From an uncultured Oribacterium sp. (GTDB taxonomy: Bacteria; Bacillota; Clostridia; Lachnospirales; Lachnospiraceae), in contig CAKQWR010000075.1 in assembly GCA_934279105.1 (NCBI GenBank), forward strand, positions 1 through 9,313: a DNA stretch of 9,313 bases, read 5' to 3'. Below the pieces are notes generated by a model that did not search any database, was not told the origin of the DNA, and saw only the letters and a program-made list of their open reading frames with translations. Positions 1-6,510 of this stretch are shown piece by piece. Positions within the stretch are counted from its first letter, which is position 1. Each line of letters opens with the position of its first letter. The position numbers and the translations under genes were made by a program.

Positions 1-336
1 GCAGTCATCTATCTTTTTACACTGGTCGTAAAGGCGTTGAAGAAGTACATTAACTCTGCCGAGGTGCGCGAAGAGAAAAAAGTTATCCGGCGCTCTTTGG
101 GAGAAGAACTGAAGGCACGGCGCGTGCAATGCAAGATGACACAGGAATTCGTGGCCGACGCGCTGGGTGTCAGCCGTCAGGCAGTCTCCAAATGGGAAAA
201 TGGAACCGTAGACCCAAGTACTTCCAATCTTCTGTCGCTGGCTAAACTCTACGGCTTGTCGCCAGAGGCACTTCTGCAAAATGTGGATCCTGCCAAAAAT
301 AAGAAACCGAATATCGAGGAGGATTCAAACGTATGA
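1..336 (+). CDS. XRE-family HTH regulator with N-terminal membrane segment (5' partial)
   Basis: The reading frame is open from base 1, so the gene starts to the left of the window; the TTG at 37 is an internal codon, not a convincing start. Of the 111 visible residues, 1-13 are hydrophobic (AVIYLFTLVVKAL), then comes a charged linker (KKYINSAEVREEKK), then a classic XRE/Cro-CI helix-turn-helix at about 33-92 with MTQEFVADALGVSRQAVSKW and a DPSTSNLLSLAKLYG segment. This layout, one membrane helix, a basic linker and a cytoplasmic HTH, is one I associate with small regulators of Clostridia. The stop overlaps the next gene's start (ATGA, 333-336), so it is translationally coupled to the TraX-like protein. 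Inference: a membrane-tethered repressor or sensor linked to TraX function; its targets are unknown. The family call is firm and the anchoring is likely. Confidence 0.88.
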   Translation, partial: AVIYLFTLVVKALKKYINSAEVREEKKVIRRSLGEELKARRVQCKMTQEFVADALGVSRQAVSKWENGTVDPSTSNLLSLAKLYGLSPEALLQNVDPAKNKKPNIEEDSNV

Positions 337-1166
337 ATGCGAATTCCAAGGAAATGCCCGTTGCGTCCAAACCAAAATGGCAGATTCTGGACGCAACGAC
401 GCTGAAATTTCTGGCAGTAGTATTGATGGTTTTGGACCACATTCATGAGATGTTTGTTTCGATGGGGGCACCGATGTGGCTTACCATGGCCGGAAGACTT
501 GTTTTTCCGATGTTTCTCTTTGCGGCATCGGAAAGTTTTTATTATACGCACAGCAAGAAAAGGTACCTGCAGAGGCTTCTTTTTGCCAGTTGGGGTATGA
601 CCATTTTTACATTTTTATTGCAGGCCGTTTTGCCGAATCCCGACGTGATTTTGATGAACAATGCCTTCAGCACTTTCTTTGTGACGGGCCTGTATATGCT
701 GTGTTGGGATCGGTTGAAGGCGGGTATACGGCAGAAGTCACCCATGGAAATCGGTAAGGCAGCCGTGATTTTTCTGGTGCCAATCCTGTTTGCCATTCCG
801 GTGTATCTTATGGCGATGCTATCATTCAACGAAAACGTACCGGGATCTGTCATCCGGCTTCTTGCCAGGATCTCGCTGCTGATTCCCAATATCCTGGCGG
901 TGGAGGGTGGTGCATCTCTGGTTGTGCTGGGGCTGTTGTTCTATATTTTTCGGAAGCACAGAACTATTCAAATTAGCGTGCTGCTTGCTCTGTCGCTAAT
1001 CGTATATCTGTCCGGAAATATGGTGCAAAGCCTTATGGCTTTGGCTGCGATTCCAATAGCTCTCTACAATGGAAAACGTGGCAAGGGCATGAAAAATTTT
1101 TTCTACATCTTTTATCCGGCACATATCGGACTGCTCTATTGCATTGCTACATTGATCTGTAGATAG
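333..1166 (+). CDS. TraX-family integral membrane protein (putative acyltransferase)
   Basis: This 277-residue, very hydrophobic protein has many predicted membrane helices. The N-terminal block at about 19-37 (LDATTLKFLAVVLMVLDHI) carries the LK...A...M..DHI pattern of the TraX family, followed by GRLVFPMFLFAASESF and, near the C-terminus, a FFYIFYPAHIGLLY segment, also typical of the family. TraX of the F plasmid acetylates the N-terminus of pilin; chromosomal homologues in Firmicutes have no assigned substrate, and no pilin or conjugation gene is visible here. The start at 333 is supported by AGGAGG at about 317-322 and by the ATGA overlap with the upstream HTH gene, so the two form an operon. 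A terminator lies downstream at 1424-1461. Family assignment is confident; a role in conjugation is not supported by context, and modification of a surface polymer or protein is an equally good guess. Confidence 0.88.
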   Translation: MNANSKEMPVASKPKWQILDATTLKFLAVVLMVLDHIHEMFVSMGAPMWLTMAGRLVFPMFLFAASESFYYTHSKKRYLQRLLFASWGMTIFTFLLQAVLPNPDVILMNNAFSTFFVTGLYMLCWDRLKAGIRQKSPMEIGKAAVIFLVPILFAIPVYLMAMLSFNENVPGSVIRLLARISLLIPNILAVEGGASLVVLGLLFYIFRKHRTIQISVLLALSLIVYLSGNMVQSLMALAAIPIALYNGKRGKGMKNFFYIFYPAHIGLLYCIATLICR

Positions 1167-1188
1167 AGATTGACTTAGGAGAAAGAAC

Positions 1189-1385
1189 ATGGAGAGTGCG
1201 GTCGAGTGGAGGGGGATGTAACGGACTGCAGGACATGGATCCACGGTCCGGTTTATCCGGAGGTATATGACCTGTTCCGGGATTTCAAATATAATCCGAT
1301 CGATGATGCGCGTTTTGCGCTTCTGGAAGGAACGGAGGATGCCCTGCGGACATATATTCATGACATGCTTGATAAGGTATCATGA
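1189..1385 (+). pseudogene. Remnant of a Panacea-domain (DUF4065, SocA-like antitoxin) gene
   Basis: A good ribosome binding site (AGGAG at 1177-1181) leads to an ATG at 1189, but that frame stops after ten codons. In another frame (about 1206 to the TGA at 1383-1385) the DNA encodes WIHGPVYPEVYDLFRDF followed by KYNPIDDARFALLEG. This is the hallmark W.HGPV.PEVY...F.YNPIDD core of the Panacea/DUF4065 family, which includes antitoxins of type II systems and related phage proteins. Intact members are roughly 150-170 residues; here under 60 remain. The N-terminal part is gone or frameshifted, and the core runs directly into what looks like a C-terminal tail (LRTYIHDMLDKVS), which suggests an internal deletion as well. 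No toxin gene is next to it. Read as a decayed gene; a functional mini-protein started from GTG 1206 is possible but unlikely. Confidence 0.7.
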
Positions 1386-1423
1386 TCCGTAACGGCTGAA
1401 GTTGTTTCATAGAGTCAGAGCAT

Positions 1424-1461
1424 AAGGCTCAGAAGAGTTAAATCTTCTGGGTCTTATTTTT
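1424..1461 (+). terminator. Intrinsic terminator after the HTH-TraX operon
   Basis: A 12-bp stem (1424-1435 with 1444-1455) contains two G-U pairs, has an 8-nt loop (AGTTAAAT), and is followed by ATTTTT at 1456-1461. It lies after the Panacea remnant and before the convergent glucosidase gene. An alternative pairing of AGGCTCA (1425-1431) with TGAGCCT (1461-1467) is also possible. On the minus strand the stem lacks a following T-run, so it serves mainly plus-strand transcripts. Confidence 0.75.
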
Positions 1462-1504
1462 GAGCCTCTTCGCTGTTTAACATATTTCAAGATATTTGAA
1501 AAGT

Positions 1505-3187
1505 TTACATATCGGAGAAGATGTCCAGGATGACGGCCTGGTATCCTTCCAGCGTAATTTCATCGCCTTCGATCCTCAGCTTAGGCAGGTTGTTCAGTAC
1601 GACGTTTCGAATCTTCGACGGGAGGACCAGGGTCTGGGGCTCGGTTTTATAGTTTCCGATGACAAGCAGGGTCTGCGCAGCGCTCGTCCGGTAGTAGGCC
1701 ATGACGCGGTCCTGGTCCTCGAAAACCGGAACCAGATCACCATAGACGACGGTCTCAGCATAGCGAGGGTCCTTTCGGAGCGCCAGCAGACGACGGTAGT
1801 ACTGGTAAACGGAATCCGGGTCGTTTTTCTGACTGTTCAGGTTGATTCGCGTGTAATTACGGTTTACAGGCAGCCACGGGGTGCCATCCGTGAATCCAGC
1901 ATTGGCCGAAGCATCCCACTGGAATGGTGTCCGGGCGTTATCACGGCTCAGACGGTTGACGGCCTTCAGTGCGGCGTCCGGTGTCAGTCCGGCCTTCCGT
2001 GCGACCTGGTATTCGTCGAGCGTCGAAATATCGTTTACATCGCTGATCGAGTGGAATTCTACATTTTCCATACCGATTTCCTGACCCTGATAGATAAATG
2101 GAAGGCCACGAAGCATGATATTCATGGTGGCCAGCAGCTTCTTCGCAGAGATACTGCATTCACCTTCAGGGATATAGCGGGAAACGCCGCGCGGTTCATC
2201 GTGATTTTCGATGATATTGGACAGCATACCGATGTCACCGATCTTCTTCTGACTGGCGAAGCAGCAGCTTCGGTAGTCGTTTGGTGTGATCGGTGTCTGG
2301 TCGTACCAGCCGTTCCCACTGGCACCGAAGATGGTCTCGTTAAAATCAAACATCGAGGAGAAGTAGCCGTGGTCACCGATGAAATCCGGAAGCTCTTCTG
2401 GCTTCTCGTTGAAGACTTCACCGACGGTAAAGGCGCCGTGTGGAAGGAAGCAGCGATCACGCATCTCACTCAGGAAGGCACCGATGCCGTCGGCGTGCTT
2501 CAGCATCTCGTTCGCACTGCACAGGCCATCGGCACGGTCGGCCGGATAATCCTGCCATGGAAGCGGCTTCTTGATGTTGATGATCGCATCGATGCGGAAG
2601 CCGGCGAGCCCCTTATCGAGCCACCAGTTGATCATCGTATAGATTTCCTCGCGCAGCTTCGGATTTTCCCAGTTGAGATCCGGCTGCTTCTTATGGAACA
2701 TATGGAGGTAGCACTTGTCCGGATGGCCCGGGAGCGGTTCCCAGACACTGCCGCCGAAGTAGGAGCGCCAGTTGCATGGCCGCTTCCCGTCCGGGCAGTC
2801 CTCGATATAGAAGTACTTTCCATATTCCCCATCCGGATCCTCGCAGGCTTTCCGGAACCACGCGTGCTCATCCGAGCAGTGGTTGACGACGAGATCCATC
2901 AGGATGTACATATCGCGCTTTTTCGCTTCCGCGATCAGCCGATCCATATCCTCCATCGTTCCGAAGCGAGGGTCAATGTTGTAGTAATCTGAGATATCAT
3001 AGCCCTGATCGGCGAGCGGAGAGCAGTAGATCGGTGAGAGCCAGAGGATGTCGATGCCGAGATCCTTCAGATAATCGAGTTTATCGATGATGCCCGGAAG
3101 ATCGCCGATGCCGTCTCCGTTCGTATCATAGAAGCTTTTCGGATAGATCTGATAGGCTGTTTTCGTGTGCCACCATTGTTTCTGCAT
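1505..3187 (-). CDS. GH13 subfamily 31 alpha-glucosidase (oligo-1,6-glucosidase-like)
   Basis: A 560-residue cytoplasmic glycoside hydrolase with no signal peptide. It begins MQKQWWHTKTAYQIYPKSF and has the NGDGIGD metal-binding loop (23-29). Conserved GH13 regions are complete: DLVVNH (98-103), QPDLNWEN (168-175), GFRIDAI with nucleophile D200, TVGEVF with acid/base E257, and ENHDEPR with stabiliser D330. Length and catalytic positions agree closely with Bacillus oligo-1,6-glucosidase. It releases glucose from short alpha-glucosides such as isomaltose, isomaltulose or maltose; trehalose-6-phosphate hydrolase is a less likely alternative. The residue after the nucleophile is Ala rather than the Val linked to alpha-1,6 preference, so linkage specificity is open. 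The ATG at 3187 is preferred because GGGGAAGG sits 8 nt upstream; a TTG at 3193 would be too close to that site. No transporter or sugar regulator is adjacent, so it appears monocistronic. Confidence 0.93.
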   Translation of the reverse strand: MQKQWWHTKTAYQIYPKSFYDTNGDGIGDLPGIIDKLDYLKDLGIDILWLSPIYCSPLADQGYDISDYYNIDPRFGTMEDMDRLIAEAKKRDMYILMDLVVNHCSDEHAWFRKACEDPDGEYGKYFYIEDCPDGKRPCNWRSYFGGSVWEPLPGHPDKCYLHMFHKKQPDLNWENPKLREEIYTMINWWLDKGLAGFRIDAIINIKKPLPWQDYPADRADGLCSANEMLKHADGIGAFLSEMRDRCFLPHGAFTVGEVFNEKPEELPDFIGDHGYFSSMFDFNETIFGASGNGWYDQTPITPNDYRSCCFASQKKIGDIGMLSNIIENHDEPRGVSRYIPEGECSISAKKLLATMNIMLRGLPFIYQGQEIGMENVEFHSISDVNDISTLDEYQVARKAGLTPDAALKAVNRLSRDNARTPFQWDASANAGFTDGTPWLPVNRNYTRINLNSQKNDPDSVYQYYRRLLALRKDPRYAETVVYGDLVPVFEDQDRVMAYYRTSAAQTLLVIGNYKTEPQTLVLPSKIRNVVLNNLPKLRIEGDEITLEGYQAVILDIFSDM

Positions 3188-3476
3188 AGTCAATACCTTC
3201 CCCTCGAAAATATATACTGTAGATTACATCAGCCCGCCGGAAAAGAAAACAGTACATGATGATTTTGTGAATATATAAAAATTAAAGAGAGTTCCTGGTC
3301 TCTCTATGGTAAACTATTACTATAAGTAACCTCGTTATATGACGATTCGTTTTACGTTAAGGATGTGGCGAGGTGACGAAATAGGAATGGATGGTCCTGT
3401 GATTTCATAAGGACATACGTATGCAGGAATTTGCCGTGTGCAAAGCATTCTGTAAAAGAGGATAAGGAGGTACAAG
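3188..3476. other. Divergent intergenic region between the glucosidase and DUF6935-like genes
   Basis: AT-rich, about 290 bp, and must hold promoters for both flanking genes. I found no convincing TTGACA/TATAAT pair on either strand; the best -10-like hexamers are TGTAAT (minus strand, about 3215) and TATAAG (plus strand, about 3321), both without a good -35. It contains a hairpin at 3286-3305 and the near-palindrome TTACTATAAGTAA at about 3316-3328. Two tiny frames (3339-3410 and 3421-3465) show no sign of being genes. No clear catabolite-responsive (cre) element was found. Confidence 0.6.
3286..3305 (-). promoter_or_regulatory. Hairpin in the glucosidase leader or upstream region
   Basis: AGAGAG (3286-3291) and CTCTCT (3300-3305) form a perfect 6-bp inverted repeat around an 8-nt loop. 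Read on the minus strand it is followed by TTTAATTTTTATAT, so it resembles a weak terminator or attenuator about 100 nt upstream of the glucosidase start. It could equally be a repressor-binding site. No regulator gene is nearby to help decide. Confidence 0.3.
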
Positions 3477-3968
3477 ATGAGCGTGATTACGATGAACCGT
3501 CTTCCGAAGACAGTGGAAGAATTAAAGACGATGCCGCAGGCGACGCTGAAGAATCCGGAGGAAGTGGCAGCACTCACGGTGGCTGTGCTGGCACTCTATC
3601 CTGAGAATCCGACAGAGACCGAAAAAATGCTCGATTTTCTGCGTGGGCCGCGGCCGCTAAATGGCATCGACAAGCAGTTCCTCAAGGACCGTTTTCGTGG
3701 AAAGACGTATCTGATGCGGTCATATTTTGCGGGTTCGACGCCGGAAAATAACTATACACCGGTACAGCCGTACAGCGTTTCTGTCTCGGAGAATGCAAAC
3801 AGCCGGAATGAAGATGGCTATCTTACACTCTATGTAGCTTGTAGTGGTGCAGACAGCCCGAGACCGCTGAAGCTCCGGAATAAGCCGTCGACCGGCGAGT
3901 GGTTCCTGTGGGAGCAGCAGCTGCTGACCGGTATCCGGATCCCGAAGGAAGAGGATGCGTGGGCATAG
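3477..3968 (+). CDS. DUF6935-like protein of unknown function
   Basis: A 163-residue soluble protein with no signal peptide, membrane helix or cysteine cluster. It begins with a helical region (LPKTVEELKTMPQATLKNPEEVAALTVAVLALYP split by short turns), then MLDFLRGPRPLNGIDKQFLKDRF, a YFAGSTPENNYTPVQPYSVSVSENA segment in two parts, a beta-rich stretch, and ends with STGEWFLWEQQLL followed by GIRIPKEEDAWA. I recognise this pattern from Clostridia proteins annotated as DUF6935; the domain number is from memory. No biochemical role is known to me. The start at 3477 has an ideal ribosome binding site (AAGGAGG, 3464-3470, 6-nt spacing). It is convergent with the next gene, whose stop is only 28 bp away, and no terminator hairpin lies between them. 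The neighbours give no functional hint. Confidence 0.8.
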   Translation: MSVITMNRLPKTVEELKTMPQATLKNPEEVAALTVAVLALYPENPTETEKMLDFLRGPRPLNGIDKQFLKDRFRGKTYLMRSYFAGSTPENNYTPVQPYSVSVSENANSRNEDGYLTLYVACSGADSPRPLKLRNKPSTGEWFLWEQQLLTGIRIPKEEDAWA

Positions 3969-3996
3969 AATGAAACGCTCGGGGTAAAGAATCGTA

Positions 3997-5028
3997 TCAG
4001 AAGAGATCCAGCATGTTCTCGAGATAGAGTGCTTCCCGTACGTGAATCTGGTATTTCGGACGGGTCATATAGTAGAGGAGAAACTCGAGAATCAGTGCAC
4101 TGCCGAGGCCACGCCCCTCGATTTTAAACTGTGAGAAGCCCATCGGAAGATAGATGTTTCGGATATCGTCTAGGCTGATAAAGCCCGGATTCTCCATCGC
4201 CTTCGAAAAGCGATAGCCTTCAGCTGCGTGCGGTGCAGTGCAGTGATGTTCCGGACCTGGTATCCCGAGGGCGATTCGGCTGACCGCTTCATAGCAGGCC
4301 TTTCGGTCTCGACATCCGAACCAGCAGCATTCATTGCAGAGAAACTCTACCTTGTCTTTCGCAGCCTGTGGCAGTGTGCGCAGAGATGACCATGCCTTAT
4401 TCAGGCGGAAATCCGGTACCACGAAGCGGAATTCCGGTCGCGCGAGTTCATGACGTAGATCTGTAAAATCTGTCAGCACCTTCGTGGTGGAGGAAACGAG
4501 GTAGAGATTCGGATAGTGAAGCTGAAGATAGTCGACCAGCAGATCGGAGGATACGATGATCCCGTTTGCAGATGATGTTCCACAGGGCGTTGTATCATCT
4601 GTATTTGATGGGGCGAGGCATCTGTTTTCCGGCACAGCGCTGGGAATCGTACAACGTTTCTGAACGGGAAAATCGCAATTTCTCTGTGGCAGGGGAGTGT
4701 CTTCCGAAAACAGATGGCACAGTGCATTGCAGAAAGGGTCGTGCAGATGCTCTGGCTGCAGCATGGAATTACTGAACGTCAGTCGCGCCGAGATACCATA
4801 CGTCTGCATGAGTGCGCGCACCTCCATCGGATCAACCGTACCATCACTGATGCGTCCACCGCTCCAGATACAGTCGCGCGGTGCACCATAGATCGAGCCG
4901 ATGTCGCACCAGTCATAAAAGTACTCCCGATGGGCACGGAACAGCGGGAGAAAACGGGCATAGAGCTCATAATATTCAAATAGGCCTGGCAGATGAAACC
5001 AGGCTTGTGTGTGGTTCTTGTTCGGCAT
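3997..5028 (-). CDS. Cysteine-rich protein, U32-peptidase-like TIM-barrel group (function unknown)
   Basis: 343 residues, no signal peptide. Visible blocks: GSIYGAPRDCIWSGGR (44-59), GISARLTFSNS (78-88), LVSSTTKVLTDF (177-188), FRFVVPDFRLN (200-210), VEFLCNECCWFGCRDRKACY (227-246) and SQFKIEGRGLGS (299-310). The cysteine cluster C231-x2-CC-x3-C-x5-C plus C263, followed by FKIEGR, recalls the metal or iron-sulfur ligand cysteines and the FKIEGR motif of U32-type peptidases and their UbiU/V-like relatives. This is an inference from motif order, not a firm homology. Residues about 107-154, between LCHLF and NGIIVSSD, are low in complexity and Pro/Thr/Cys-rich, and look like an insertion between conserved blocks. 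The start at 5028 is supported by GGAGGGG with 6-nt spacing and by a good promoter at 5065-5093. It appears monocistronic. Confidence 0.65.
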   Translation of the reverse strand: MPNKNHTQAWFHLPGLFEYYELYARFLPLFRAHREYFYDWCDIGSIYGAPRDCIWSGGRISDGTVDPMEVRALMQTYGISARLTFSNSMLQPEHLHDPFCNALCHLFSEDTPLPQRNCDFPVQKRCTIPSAVPENRCLAPSNTDDTTPCGTSSANGIIVSSDLLVDYLQLHYPNLYLVSSTTKVLTDFTDLRHELARPEFRFVVPDFRLNKAWSSLRTLPQAAKDKVEFLCNECCWFGCRDRKACYEAVSRIALGIPGPEHHCTAPHAAEGYRFSKAMENPGFISLDDIRNIYLPMGFSQFKIEGRGLGSALILEFLLYYMTRPKYQIHVREALYLENMLDLF

Positions 5029-5064
5029 AATATACCCCTCCGTCGGTCAGATCAGGATGATGAA

Positions 5065-5093
5065 ACGATACCTTTTCACGTAGTGCGTGTCAA
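5065..5093 (-). promoter_or_regulatory. Sigma-A promoter for the cysteine-rich gene
   Basis: On the minus strand, TTGACA (5093-5088) and TATCGT (5070-5065) are separated by exactly 17 bp. The -35 is perfect and the -10 matches four of six positions. Transcription would start near 5058, giving a leader of about 30 nt before the ATG at 5028. Confidence 0.65.
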
Positions 5094-5128
5094 TGTTAAT
5101 CGAAACATTTGAAAAAAGCAAAACATGA

Positions 5129-5157
5129 TTGTGAGGAACGAAGATAAAATGTAAAAT
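5129..5157 (+). promoter_or_regulatory. Sigma-A promoter for the DUF1294 gene (and probably panE)
   Basis: TTGTGA (5129-5134) and TAAAAT (5152-5157) are 17 bp apart; the -10 matches five of six positions and the -35 four of six. The predicted start near 5164 gives a leader of about 40 nt, with AGAGG at 5193-5197 before the ATG at 5205. It is divergent from the 5065-5093 promoter, about 35 bp away. Confidence 0.55.
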
Positions 5158-5204
5158 TAAGTTCGTCGCTAGCTTAAAGAATTCACTTTTAAAGAGGAAA
5201 ACGA

Positions 5205-5486
5205 ATGAATCAGTATGTAGATCAGAGTATCGCGCTCTGGGTCATCTTTATGAGCCTGATCGCCTTTTTCCTGTATGGACTTGATAAGTATAAGGCGGTT
5301 CTTCATCGGTGGCGGATCCCGGAGAATACGTTGATTTTCGTGTCGCTTGCCGGTGGTGCACCGGGGGCACTGCTGGGGATGCGTACGTTCCATCATAAAA
5401 CGCGGAAGTGGAAGTTCCGGATTCTGGTGCCGCTCGCGGCCATTTTATGGATGGTGTTACTGGGGTACCGTTTCGTTATGCTGTAG
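5205..5486 (+). CDS. DUF1294 small membrane protein
   Basis: 93 residues with membrane segments at about 9-26 and 75-92 and a short hydrophobic stretch at about 44-58. Diagnostic DUF1294 motifs are present: FFLYGLDKYKA (about 21-31), WRIPENTL (36-43), SLAGGAPGALLGMRTF (47-62) and HHKTRKWKF (63-71). The family is widespread in bacteria and has no established function. The start at 5205 has AGAGG 7 nt upstream and a plausible promoter at 5129-5157. The next gene follows after 35 bp with no terminator in between, so cotranscription with the ketopantoate reductase is likely, though a functional link is not implied. The length is normal for the family, and nothing suggests truncation. Confidence 0.9.
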   Translation: MNQYVDQSIALWVIFMSLIAFFLYGLDKYKAVLHRWRIPENTLIFVSLAGGAPGALLGMRTFHHKTRKWKFRILVPLAAILWMVLLGYRFVML

Positions 5487-5521
5487 TGCTGCCGATCTAA
5501 TAAGCAAATGGAGATAGTAAA

Positions 5522-6475
5522 ATGGAAAAGATAAAGTCAGTTGCGTTACTGGGGGCCGGTGCCGTCGGTTCCTACGTGATTTATGGATTTACAGACTGCC
5601 CGGACATCCGCTTCAGCATCGTCGCAGAGGGGGCGCGTGCGGAGCGCTTACAGAAGGATGGTTGTCTGATTAACGGGGATGTTTACCGTCCGGAAGTTCT
5701 GTCACCTTCCGAAGCACACGGTGTCGATCTGCTGATCGTCGCCCTCAAGTATGGTGCCCTGAAGGAAGCATTGCCCGAAATAAAAGCTGTCATCGGCGAA
5801 AACACGACGGTCATGAGCCTCATGAACGGTGTCGACAGCGAGGACATCATCGCCTCCGTGATCGGTGTGGAGCATATGATCTACTCGATGATCAAGGTGG
5901 CGTCATCCCGCCAGGAGGGCCGGGGGTGCTGCTTCGACCCGGAGACGACGGTCGGCATCATCTATGGGGAGGCCAATGCTCCTTACGAGAGTGCGCGGAT
6001 CCGCGCGCTGGCGGACGCCTTCGGAAGCTCCCGCCTGCATACGCGTTACACCGATTGCATCCGCGAGGAAATCTGGAACAAGTTCCGCCTCAATGTATGC
6101 AATAATTTGCCACAGGCCATCCTCGGTGTCGGCGTGGGCTGCTACAGAGACAGTGTGCATATGAAGGCAATCAGTGATGGCCTTCGCCATGAGGTGGAAC
6201 AGATCGCGGAAGCGAGGGGCGTCGATATGGCGAAGCTTGCGACACTCGTCAGCACCGGTTGCGTCGTGTCCCCTGCCGCACGCTACTCGACCCTGCAGGA
6301 TCTCGATGCCGGACGGCATACGGAAATCGACATGTTTTCCGGTGCACTGATGCGGATGGGCGAGGAATTTGGTATCCCGACGCCGTTTAACACCTACACC
6401 TACCACATGATCAAGGCGCGCGAAGAAAAGAATGATGGTCTATTTGATTATGATGGAAAAACAGAGAATATATAA
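5522..6475 (+). CDS. panE: Ketopantoate reductase (2-dehydropantoate 2-reductase) family
   Basis: 317 residues, soluble. The N-terminal Rossmann domain opens with VALLGAGAVGSY (GAGAVG at 11-16), the NADPH-binding loop; IVALKYGAL (72-80) and SLMNGV (99-104) are the usual Lys and Asn-Gly cofactor/substrate positions. The C-terminal helical domain has EEIWNKFRLNVCNN (182-195), with the expected catalytic Lys at 187 and Asn at 191, and STLQDLDAGRHTEID (256-270), with the expected Glu at 268. These match ApbA/PanE, which reduces 2-dehydropantoate to pantoate for coenzyme A. The family has paralogues acting on other 2-oxoacids, and no panB or panC is adjacent, so the exact substrate is probable rather than certain. 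The ribosome binding site GGAG (5510-5513) fits ATG 5522. The consensus promoter of the following RNA gene starts on the base right after its stop codon, and no terminator separates them. Confidence 0.87.
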   Translation: MEKIKSVALLGAGAVGSYVIYGFTDCPDIRFSIVAEGARAERLQKDGCLINGDVYRPEVLSPSEAHGVDLLIVALKYGALKEALPEIKAVIGENTTVMSLMNGVDSEDIIASVIGVEHMIYSMIKVASSRQEGRGCCFDPETTVGIIYGEANAPYESARIRALADAFGSSRLHTRYTDCIREEIWNKFRLNVCNNLPQAILGVGVGCYRDSVHMKAISDGLRHEVEQIAEARGVDMAKLATLVSTGCVVSPAARYSTLQDLDAGRHTEIDMFSGALMRMGEEFGIPTPFNTYTYHMIKAREEKNDGLFDYDGKTENI

Positions 6476-6504
6476 TTGACATAAAATATTAATCTGTTTA
6501 TAAT
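6476..6504 (+). promoter_or_regulatory. Perfect consensus sigma-A promoter for the noncoding RNA
   Basis: TTGACA (6476-6481) and TATAAT (6499-6504) are separated by exactly 17 bp, a full match to the consensus. It begins immediately after the panE-family stop codon. The predicted start is near 6511. No ribosome binding site or open frame of useful length follows on the plus strand, which supports a strongly expressed noncoding RNA. Confidence 0.88.
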
Positions 6505-6510
6505 CAACTC

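Noticed and set aside
1496..2992. 498-codon open frame on the plus strand
   Set aside because: It lies entirely antisense to the glucosidase, whose GH13 motifs are unmistakable. The frame has no recognisable domain and no good ribosome binding site, and arises from the codon bias of the real gene.
3339..3465. Two tiny plus-strand frames (23 and 14 codons) ahead of the DUF6935-like gene
   Set aside because: Neither has a ribosome binding site or a leader-peptide pattern such as runs of one amino acid followed by a terminator.
3969..3996. Possible bidirectional terminator between the convergent genes
   Set aside because: The 28-bp gap contains no inverted repeat or T-run on either strand.
5903..6406. 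167-codon minus-strand frame
   Set aside because: It is a shadow of the ketopantoate reductase gene with no motif of its own.
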